Origin: Flavobacteriales bacterium
GTDB taxonomy: Bacteria > Bacteroidota > Bacteroidia > UBA10329
Assembly (NCBI GenBank): GCA_003456455.1
Contig: DMRV01000192.1
Span: 1 to 6,272 of the forward strand
Direction of reading: 5' to 3'
DNA: 6,272 nucleotides
In this document: positions 1 to 5,763 of the stretch, piece after piece
Layout of the letters: each line of letters starts with the position of its first letter
Position numbering within the stretch: the first letter of the stretch is position 1
Translations under genes and position numbers: made by a program
The notes under the pieces: generated by a model
Told to the model about the DNA's origin: nothing
The model's input: only the letters and a program-made list of their open reading frames with translations
Database searches by the model: none

Positions 1-114
1 TTTACCCGATGGGTCGAACATATATACACCCTCTGCTCGGTCAATCGCAAGTCCCATTGGACTGTCCGAAGTGGGAGCAAGGTGTCTTAAAAGGCGTTCT
101 CTTTCTGTGGGCAT
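1..114 (-). CDS. Class III PLP-dependent aminotransferase, N-terminal fragment (acetylornithine/aspartate aminotransferase-like family)
   Basis: Only the first 38 codons lie in the window; the gene continues past the left edge. Translation from the ATG at 114-112 starts MPTERERLLRHLAPTSDSP and continues with IDRAEGVYMFDPSGK. The short helix, the 'TSDSP' turn and the 'AEGVYMFDPSGK' strand match the opening of class III aminotransferases (ornithine/acetylornithine type, often called 'aspartate aminotransferase family' in Bacteroidota), where this segment leads into the 'YxDxxSGI' core. The PLP-binding lysine and all catalytic residues lie outside the window, so the substrate cannot be inferred. 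The start is supported by the family-like N-terminus and by a Bacteroidota-type -7 motif ending only 4 nt upstream, which would give a nearly leaderless mRNA. A terminator separates it from the upstream YceI gene, so it is probably transcribed on its own. Confidence 0.72.
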   Translation of the reverse strand, partial: MPTERERLLRHLAPTSDSPMGLAIDRAEGVYMFDPSGK

Positions 115-118
115 TTCG

Positions 119-148
119 CAAATGTAGGACAAAAGAAAAGGGAGCAAA
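119..148 (-). promoter_or_regulatory. Candidate Bacteroidota-type promoter for the aminotransferase gene
   Basis: On the minus strand, TACATTTG at 126-119 is an exact match to the Bacteroidota -7 consensus TAnnTTTG. A TTTG at 148-145 fits the -33 element, with an 18-nt spacer (19-20 is usual). The expected transcription start falls at or within a few bases of the ATG at 114, which implies a leaderless or very short-leader message. The -33 element lies in the loop of the upstream terminator hairpin. This rests on motif matching only. Confidence 0.4.
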
Positions 149-161
149 TTGCTCCCTTTTT
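131..161 (-). terminator. Intrinsic terminator downstream of the YceI gene
   Basis: A perfect 10-bp stem pairs 136-145 (AAAAGGGAGC) with 151-160 (GCTCCCTTTT) around a 5-nt AAATT loop. On the minus strand the 3' arm ends in TTTT and is followed by C and four more T (135-131), giving a U-rich tract. It starts 24 nt after the stop codon of the minus-strand YceI gene. The A-rich 5' arm could also let it act on the plus strand, but no plus-strand gene ends here. Confidence 0.88.
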
Positions 162-184
162 CAAATAAGATTTAGACGTAGTGT

Positions 185-775
185 TTACTTCGTTCCTTTT
201 AAGGAAACGCTGAATTTGATAACATCATCAATCGCCTTATCTCCCAAGTTGTCGAAGAATGAGTCTGAACCATAACGTACATCAAACTTAGTTCTGTCAA
301 TTTCCATATCTGCCGTGGCAGTCATCCCCCCGTTATCGTCTAACACAACTTTAACTGGGAACGAAACTTCGTTGGTAATTCCCTTAATGGTAAGGTTAGC
401 CTTAACGTTATCTCCATCAACACCTACAATTGTAATGTTGGCTGTTTTAAACTTGTCAACGTTGAAGAAATCTTCGTTTTTCAAGTGTCCTTCTAGTTTT
501 CCTTTCATTCCGCCTGTTAAATCTGTAACGGCAATAGAAGTCATATCAATGGTAAATTTTCCACCGGTAATTACACCTTCAGTTAATTGAAGACCACCTT
601 CAGAAAGGTTTACTGTACCCTCGTGTGTTTTGTCAGTGATTTTTGTTGCTACCCATTTAACACCGCTGTTGGTTAGGTCAATTTTGTAGAAACCATCAGA
701 ATCAGAAACTGGGGTAAATGCTACAAGAACCATAAATGCCATGATGCTTGATAATACTGTAATGTGCTTTTTCAT
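185..775 (-). CDS. YceI-family secreted lipid-binding-like protein
   Basis: This 196-residue protein has the usual YceI length plus an N-terminal signal peptide (residues 1 to about 23: two lysines, then a hydrophobic core IMAFMVLVAF). No lipobox cysteine is seen, so it is probably a soluble periplasmic protein. YceI proteins are lipocalin-like beta-barrels that hold isoprenoid or other amphiphilic lipids. Visible family features are VKWVATKITDKTHEG (39-53), GGKFTIDMTSI (71-81), the hallmark LEGHLKNEDFFNV (94-106), LTIKGITNEVSFPV (128-141) and RTKFDVRYGS (161-170). The native ligand and cellular role are unknown. The start codon follows an A-rich stretch (AATTAAAAAAAAGAGT), which is common before Bacteroidota genes. 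A weak -7-like motif, TAGTTTAG at 824-817 (one mismatch to TAnnTTTG), lies upstream with no convincing -33 box. The 66-nt gap from the propeller gene and the downstream terminator suggest it can be transcribed alone. Confidence 0.93.
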   Translation of the reverse strand: MKKHITVLSSIMAFMVLVAFTPVSDSDGFYKIDLTNSGVKWVATKITDKTHEGTVNLSEGGLQLTEGVITGGKFTIDMTSIAVTDLTGGMKGKLEGHLKNEDFFNVDKFKTANITIVGVDGDNVKANLTIKGITNEVSFPVKVVLDDNGGMTATADMEIDRTKFDVRYGSDSFFDNLGDKAIDDVIKFSVSLKGTK

Positions 776-841
776 ACTCTTTTTTTTAATTGGTTTTATT
801 AATCAATGTTGGAACACTAAACTACGTAATTAATATATTGT

Positions 842-3382
842 TCATGGTTTGCTTACAATAAATCTGCCAACAAGTTTACGACCTTTCATACTGGCGAGAT
901 AATAAACCGAGTTGGGGAGGTCTTGAATGTTTAAACTGAGACTGTTGGTTATAGTAGGATTCAATGCGTTTCTAACTATTCTTCCGTAGGCATCTATGAG
1001 GACAAGATTCTCAGGTTCAGCATCTTTCGGGAACTCTATGTGAACGAAATCCGAGGCTGGGTTGGGCCAAATACTGAGAAGGGATTGCTCGTTATCTGCT
1101 TCTTCAATTCCTACGTTAATCACATTTCGAGTGTCAGATTCCCAAATTCCACGACCATAAGTTGCCGCCCGAATAATGTTTGCGTCTTCATGAATTTCTA
1201 ACTCGTTTACAATTACGTTGGGTAGTCCAGTCATGTAAGGTTCCCACTCGCTCAGGTTACTGTCCCAATAGTAAATGCCAACATCCGTTCCTACATACAC
1301 CCCTCCTGTAGAGCTTCTTTCAATCTCTACACAATTGACTGGCAGATTGGGCAAGTTCATGCTCATGTTCTCCCACGTTTCGCCTGCATCCTGACTTCGG
1401 TAAACCTTTTTGCCATCACTGTATCCGGAAAAAGTCACCCAAATGGTATTCTCGTTCAATGGGTCGAAAGCCACATACGTCATGCTATTGCTAGGCAGCC
1501 CAGTTAGAATGTTTTCCCACGTTCCGCCAAGGTCTTTGGTAATGCGTATGGTCCGGTTAGAACCTGCCACAACATATTCTGTGTTTGAATGTGCGACATC
1601 CAGCGTAATCAATTGACTGGAATTTACGGAGGTAAGGTTGGGTGAGAAGTCAAACCATGTTGAACCGCCATCGTCTGAACGGTACACCTTGCTTCCAGAT
1701 GCAGCGTAAAGGACATCGGGTCTTCCTGGCTCCATCATAAATGGTGTGACCCAAGCGCCAGAGGTTGGAGCAATATCATCACCAAAATTACTTCCACCAT
1801 CCACGCTTTTGTGTAATTCTCCTCTCTGAATGGTGCAATACATGATAAACGGGTCTTCAGGATGAATCATGGTTTCCATTCCATCTCCACCAAACACGGC
1901 TTGCCAAATGTTATTCTTCCAACGAAACGTGCCGTTATCCTGTGCTCCTGCTAGTAGAATGGTTGGGTCAGTTGTAGCGCTAGACAGTCGATAAAACTGT
2001 GTGATTGACATACCAGATGTCACGATTTCGTATCCATCAAAATAATATGAACGTCTGTAAAGCCCGCCATCGCACCCTGCATAAAACTGATTGGTGATGG
2101 GGTGATATTCTGCCCGATGCTGGTCTGCATGGATATACCTTCCATTTGCACCAGTCCAGTGCGCTTCAATAAAGAAATTGGTTCCTCCATTGTTGGAAAT
2201 CCAGGTGTTGATGCCGCCTACGCGTACTTCATTTGCATCAAGAGGAGAAACCGCCAACTCCATTGAGTACCAGCCTTGTCCATCTTCATCTGCACCAAAC
2301 TCATCGTAGCCTAAAACATTGGGGCTGTTTGACATCAAGGTCCAATTGGCTCCAGCATCTTCAGAACGATAAAGTCCCTGATAGCTAGAGGTTGAGTTGG
2401 TTGCGAGCACATAAACTACGTTGGGGGAAGCTGATGAAACGGCCACTTTGCTCCGTCCCATGGGCGAGGTATCCATGCCAGAAACTGATGGCGTCCAACT
2501 TTGACCATTGTCATGCGAAACATAGAGCGGAGGCAGAGATGAAGAACTGGTTGTGGCATAAATCGTATCGTGGCTAAACGGCTTGAATTCTACATCGGTG
2601 AAGTTTCCAGGTTGCACGCTTTGCCAAGTAACGCCTGCATCTTCGGTTCTATAAATACCGTTGGTGCTTGCTGCTATCAGCACATTCGTGTTTGTTGAAT
2701 CAAGAATAAGTCTTCGGATGTTTCGCCCTTGATTTACACCAAAGCTTAAGCCTGTAGTATCCCAAGTTTGGCCTGCATCTATAGATTGCATTACTCCATA
2801 ACTGTAGGTATTGCTAGAGCTTCCATCTCCCGTTGCCAAATACATTGTATCGGTATTGTGAGGGTTGATGACCAACTCTGCTACACCAATGTTGAGTAAA
2901 TCATCGGTCAGAGGATCCCACGAAAGGCCGTTGTCGTCAGATTTCCAAAGTCCACCAGCGGGAGCGCCAGCCCAAAGTTGGTTTGTATCTGTAGGATGAA
3001 AAGCAATGGCGGAAATGCGACCTATGGATTGACCGCTGCCATTTGAAGGTGCGCCTGTTGGACCTAATAGTTGCCAGTCTCCATTTGTACCACGGAATTG
3101 CTTCTGGAGGTCGGCACGTTTTACTTCATCATAAATGAGTTTGGAATTGGGCAGTTTTCCGTTTTCGGAAAGTCGCTGCTCCATGAACCATTCCCAACGC
3201 TTAAAATGTTTCCAGCCAGAACCTTTCTTGCCTACTTCCTCTCCAAACTCGGCATAGAATGCCGCTTTTACTTCATTAAAATTGGCATTCGGGTCTGAAA
3301 TCATTTCTCGCCAGTCCTGTGCTTGAGATTGTGTTGCCAGAAGGCCAATGGCTACGACAAGAAATAATTTGAGGACTTTCAT
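842..3382 (-). CDS. Secreted Asp-box (BNR/sortilin-like) beta-propeller protein with T9SS C-terminal sorting domain
   Basis: This is an 846-residue exported protein. Residues 1-22 (MKVLKLFLVVAIGLLATQ...) are a signal peptide ending in AQAQ-like residues. A mature N-terminal module (about 23-100) contains GSGWKHFKRWEWFMEQR. Ten Asp-boxes of the form [ST]xDxGx[ST]W or close variants start near residues 148, 200, 246, 289, 340, 396, 526, 569, 615 and 663 (for example SDDNGLSW, SIDAGQTW, SQDAGETW), 43-56 residues apart except for one gap of 130. This is the pattern of VPS10/sortilin, sialidase-like and GH74-like propellers. Residues about 770-846 form a T9SS type A sorting domain (SIWPNPASDFVHIEF ... 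VGRFIVSKP), which predicts export through the outer membrane with surface attachment or release. Such proteins are often labelled 'glycosyl hydrolase', but I cannot assign catalytic residues, so activity, ligand and adhesion roles are all open. An in-frame TTG at 3391 would add three residues (MLL); the ATG at 3382 gives the better signal peptide and is preferred. Confidence 0.9.
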   Translation of the reverse strand: MKVLKLFLVVAIGLLATQSQAQDWREMISDPNANFNEVKAAFYAEFGEEVGKKGSGWKHFKRWEWFMEQRLSENGKLPNSKLIYDEVKRADLQKQFRGTNGDWQLLGPTGAPSNGSGQSIGRISAIAFHPTDTNQLWAGAPAGGLWKSDDNGLSWDPLTDDLLNIGVAELVINPHNTDTMYLATGDGSSSNTYSYGVMQSIDAGQTWDTTGLSFGVNQGRNIRRLILDSTNTNVLIAASTNGIYRTEDAGVTWQSVQPGNFTDVEFKPFSHDTIYATTSSSSLPPLYVSHDNGQSWTPSVSGMDTSPMGRSKVAVSSASPNVVYVLATNSTSSYQGLYRSEDAGANWTLMSNSPNVLGYDEFGADEDGQGWYSMELAVSPLDANEVRVGGINTWISNNGGTNFFIEAHWTGANGRYIHADQHRAEYHPITNQFYAGCDGGLYRRSYYFDGYEIVTSGMSITQFYRLSSATTDPTILLAGAQDNGTFRWKNNIWQAVFGGDGMETMIHPEDPFIMYCTIQRGELHKSVDGGSNFGDDIAPTSGAWVTPFMMEPGRPDVLYAASGSKVYRSDDGGSTWFDFSPNLTSVNSSQLITLDVAHSNTEYVVAGSNRTIRITKDLGGTWENILTGLPSNSMTYVAFDPLNENTIWVTFSGYSDGKKVYRSQDAGETWENMSMNLPNLPVNCVEIERSSTGGVYVGTDVGIYYWDSNLSEWEPYMTGLPNVIVNELEIHEDANIIRAATYGRGIWESDTRNVINVGIEEADNEQSLLSIWPNPASDFVHIEFPKDAEPENLVLIDAYGRIVRNALNPTITNSLSLNIQDLPNSVYYLASMKGRKLVGRFIVSKP

Positions 3383-3430
3383 TAGTAACAATGGTTATTA
3401 GTTTGCTTCCCTTTGATGTTTTTAAACAGC

Positions 3431-3559
3431 GTCACACTGAACTTGTTTCAGAGTCTGAATCCAATAGTTGATAGATACTGAAACAAGCCCACAATGTCAT
3501 GCTGACGAAGGAAGCATCTCGTTGTAGTAATAGGAGATTCCTCGTTCCTCGGAATGACA
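3431..3559. repeat. Cluster of four alternating ~26-nt palindromic repeat units (two hairpins)
   Basis: Four related units alternate in orientation at about 3431-3456 (+), 3473-3498 (-), 3495-3520 (+) and 3534-3559 (-). The first pair forms a stem of 3442-3456 with 3473-3487 (13 of 15 paired, including an exact CTTGTTTCAG/CTGAAACAAG). The second pair forms a 26-nt stem of 3495-3520 with 3534-3559 (20 of 26 paired) and a 13-nt loop. The first, third and fourth units read GTCAnnCYGA...TCT in their own orientation; the second is more diverged. This looks like the dispersed intergenic palindromes common in Bacteroidota genomes, a statement from memory and not from a search. It ends 8 nt after the methyltransferase stop codon. 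No U-tract follows either hairpin on the minus strand, so it is not a standard intrinsic terminator, though it could stabilise the mRNA 3' end. Confidence 0.75.
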
Positions 3560-3567
3560 AAAAACAA

Positions 3568-4701
3568 TCACCTCTTAGAACCTTCATAAATATCGAAGCG
3601 GGCCAATCGGCAATCGATTGAACCATTGAAAAGCTCTTTTTTACTAGTTGATTTAAGTCCAACCTTTTTCAATGCTGTTAGGTTTCCAGTTATCATAAAG
3701 CAGGCAAAACCTTTCCAGTTTTGTTTGAATGCATCACCCATTTTAGCATAAAGTTCATCGATGTCTTCCTTGTTCATCCTATCTCCATAAGGTGGATTAA
3801 GAATGAGGGTTCCTCTTGATTCTGTTGGCACTAGTTCTAGAAACTCTTGCACGCTAACCTGAATTTCCTCATCAAGTTCGGCATTGTAGATATTCTTCTT
3901 TGCCTTTGAAACCACATTGGCGCTTACATCCGAAGCATAGATTTTCAATGGAGCATCTGATATTTTATCCATCGAACTTTGGATAATCGTATCGAACAAC
4001 TGTTGGTCAAAGTCTGGCCACCTCTCAAAGGCGTAACCCAATTTTCTGAACAACCCTGGAGGCATATTCAATCCTTTGATGGCGGCTTCCATGGCAATAG
4101 TTCCTGAGCCACACATGCCGTCATAAAGTGGAGTAGAAGGGTCCCAACCAGATAGTTCTACAATACCGGCAGCGAGCACTTCGTTTATTGGTGCTTGCCC
4201 TGTAATTTGTCGGTAACCACGCATGTGTAAAGAATGTCCGGTGGCATCTAATGATATAGTAACCAGTTCTTTATCTATGTAAACGTGAATAGGAAGGTCT
4301 GGATTGTCCTTGTCCACATTCGGACGGTCTCCCGTCTTCTCGCGCATCCTATCCACAATGGCATCTTTGGCCTTTAACGACATATACAACGAGTGCGTAA
4401 ACGTCTGCGAATTCAGCGCACACTTAATAGCAAGCGTTTTATCGTTGGTGATGTAATTCTCCCATGGAAAGGCTTTGATGCGAGCATAATATGCCTGCTC
4501 GTCAATAGCCACAAATGTTTTAATGGGCTTGAGTACGCGTAGCGCGAATCGCGAACGGAAGTTGACTTTGTAAATGAATCCAAGGTCGCCTTTGAAATAA
4601 ACGGCTCTTCTGCCTAATTCCACATCTCTTGCACCAAACGACCGTAGTTCGTCTGCTAATATCTCTTCAAAGCCAGCTTGTGTGGTGGCCGTTAGTTGCA
4701 T
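3568..4701 (-). CDS. THUMP-domain class I SAM-dependent RNA guanine-N2 methyltransferase (RlmL-like)
   Basis: This 377-residue cytoplasmic enzyme is predicted to methylate guanine N2 in structured RNA. The closest known role is the RlmL half of E. coli RlmKL (m2G2445 of 23S rRNA); a TrmN/Trm14-like tRNA target is the alternative. The N-terminus (MQLTATTQAGFEEILADEL) and the basic region to about residue 155 fit the ferredoxin-like plus THUMP RNA-binding part. The Rossmann-fold catalytic part shows the SAM motif YDGMCGSGT (193-201), the acidic motif YASD (255-258) and the catalytic NPPYG (302-306) followed by DRM. The RlmK half is absent, so this is the short, unfused form usual outside proteobacteria. 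An upstream in-frame ATG at 4764 would add 21 residues and overlap the previous gene; the ATG at 4701 is preferred because family similarity begins there and AGAAG lies 4 nt before it. It starts 16 nt after the flavin reductase stop, which implies co-transcription. Confidence 0.9.
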   Translation of the reverse strand: MQLTATTQAGFEEILADELRSFGARDVELGRRAVYFKGDLGFIYKVNFRSRFALRVLKPIKTFVAIDEQAYYARIKAFPWENYITNDKTLAIKCALNSQTFTHSLYMSLKAKDAIVDRMREKTGDRPNVDKDNPDLPIHVYIDKELVTISLDATGHSLHMRGYRQITGQAPINEVLAAGIVELSGWDPSTPLYDGMCGSGTIAMEAAIKGLNMPPGLFRKLGYAFERWPDFDQQLFDTIIQSSMDKISDAPLKIYASDVSANVVSKAKKNIYNAELDEEIQVSVQEFLELVPTESRGTLILNPPYGDRMNKEDIDELYAKMGDAFKQNWKGFACFMITGNLTALKKVGLKSTSKKELFNGSIDCRLARFDIYEGSKR

Positions 4702-4717
4702 TACTTCTGCGCTCAAA

Positions 4718-5578
4718 TCAGTTCTGTTCTGCGGATAAAAGCACTTTCCAAGCTTCCATTGCATTTCCTTCTTTTAGAAGAACTTGTGCCATGATATGCG
4801 CAGTTTCCAAATTCATATTGTCTGGTTTCGAATAGGCTTTTACTTCAGCTTGGGTAGGAAGGGCTGGAACCATTCCCAGCTTGCCTAAGTCATTTCCCGT
4901 AAGCACATCGCTGTTTCTCACATTTGATGGAAATGCATCAACACCTATCCCAACCTCACGGCCAGGTTTTGGAACTTCAAATACAGCATCGCCATTGGCG
5001 CGGCAGTACCAGTTTTGTCCCATACGCGCTACCAAGTCAAGTTTTTGTGGGTCGATGTTTCCATCTTCGCCAAATACATCTTCTGCAACATGCATTCTCA
5101 CCACTTCCGAAACAACCAGATTTCCAGCACCACCTTCTTGTCCAAGATGGATTACTTCGCGCACTTTACATTCTAATTGTACAGGAGCTTCTTTTACCCG
5201 AAGTGCTTTTACCACGTCTGATGGAATACCTGTAAGTCCCGCTTTTTCAAATTCATTTATGCCATCTCCAAACTCGCAGCTAGCCAAATTCATCTGATGA
5301 AGAATATCGTAGCTCACTATGTTTATGACGCATTCCTTCGTGGTCTCTACATTATCTAATGTGTGTTTGGTGGTGTTGCCACGTACGCGTCTTGCTGGTG
5401 AAAAGATGGCAATAGGTGGATTGGCACTAAATACATTGAAGAAGCTGAACGGAGCCAAGTTGGGATTCCCATCAGTATCAACTGTGCTTACAAACGCAAT
5501 GGGGCGTGGTGCCACAGCGCTCAGCAAAAGGCCATGCAATTCTGGCGTTTCCATTTCGGATGGCGTATAACTTCTCAT
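4718..5578 (-). CDS. Flavin reductase family / FMN-binding split-barrel protein
   Basis: This 286-residue protein belongs to the flavin reductase (DIM6/NTAB, FMN-binding split-barrel) family. Members bind FMN and in some cases reduce it with NAD(P)H to feed a partner oxygenase; many are uncharacterised. Family landmarks are AVAPRPIAFVSTVDTDGNPN (21-40), LAPFSFFNVFSANPP (41-55), RGNTTKHTLDNVETT (66-80) and CVINIVSY (83-90), with another conserved strand near GNLVVSEVVRMHV (152-164). It is longer than the basic reductases of about 160-200 residues: residues from about 205 form a C-terminal extension that ends in a probable helix (about 256-284). No signal peptide is visible, so it is probably cytoplasmic. 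No oxygenase partner gene lies nearby; the next gene in the unit is an RNA methyltransferase. The start at 5578 is supported by the family-like MRSYTPSEMETPELHGLLLS opening and an AGAAAAG stretch just upstream. A weak -7-like TAGCTTTA lies at 5605-5598. Confidence 0.9.
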   Translation of the reverse strand: MRSYTPSEMETPELHGLLLSAVAPRPIAFVSTVDTDGNPNLAPFSFFNVFSANPPIAIFSPARRVRGNTTKHTLDNVETTKECVINIVSYDILHQMNLASCEFGDGINEFEKAGLTGIPSDVVKALRVKEAPVQLECKVREVIHLGQEGGAGNLVVSEVVRMHVAEDVFGEDGNIDPQKLDLVARMGQNWYCRANGDAVFEVPKPGREVGIGVDAFPSNVRNSDVLTGNDLGKLGMVPALPTQAEVKAYSKPDNMNLETAHIMAQVLLKEGNAMEAWKVLLSAEQN

Positions 5579-5674
5579 GCTTTTCTGTATTGAGCCGTAA
5601 AGCTACAAGTTGCAAGTGATAAAGATTGGGGCTTAACCTTTCTGCTCAACATTAAAGCCTAGTGTTTTTTGTTT

Positions 5675-5706
5675 TCTGCAACCCCAATTAAATAGAACTA
5701 CCTTCG
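5675..5706 (+). promoter_or_regulatory. Candidate Bacteroidota-type promoter for the DEAD-box helicase
   Basis: TACCTTCG at 5699-5706 matches the -7 consensus TAnnTTTG with one substitution. TCTG at 5675-5678 matches the -33 TTTG with one substitution, and the spacer is 20 nt, as expected. Transcription would start near 5711-5714 and leave a 5' leader of about 50 nt before the helicase ATG at 5764. Motif matching only. Confidence 0.45.
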
Positions 5707-5763
5707 CGGCTTAATTAGAAATGGCCGTTATAACTGATTGCTGTTTCACATCAATCAAATTAT

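Noticed and set aside
9..275. An 88-residue plus-strand open frame at the left edge
   Set aside because: It runs antisense through the aminotransferase start, the terminator hairpin and the YceI 3' end, so it cannot be a plausible gene.
812..843. Weak inverted repeat GAACA/TGTTC around an AT-rich core with TACGTA, just after the propeller gene
   Set aside because: A 5-bp stem with a 22-nt loop and no U-tract is not a convincing terminator, and operator function has no further support.
842..3391. Assigning a glycoside hydrolase or sialidase activity to the propeller protein
   Set aside because: Asp-boxes are structural and occur in many non-enzymatic propellers; I could not identify the sialidase arginine triad or a defined GH74 catalytic acid pair.
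3432..3662. A 76-residue minus-strand open frame through the repeat cluster
   Set aside because: Its first part lies inside the methyltransferase coding region in another frame and the rest is the palindromic repeat; the translation has no family features or start-site support.
4881..5297. A 138-residue plus-strand open frame opposite the flavin reductase gene (and a second at 4924-5235)
   Set aside because: Both are antisense shadows of a gene with strong family motifs; their translations are Ser/Pro/Gln-rich low-quality sequence without recognisable domains.
5625..5688. Inverted pair ATTGGGG (5625-5631) and CCCCAAT (5682-5688) in the divergent intergenic region
   Set aside because: Only 7 bp match with 50 bp between the arms; this is near chance level and has no supporting context, although a regulator site cannot be excluded.
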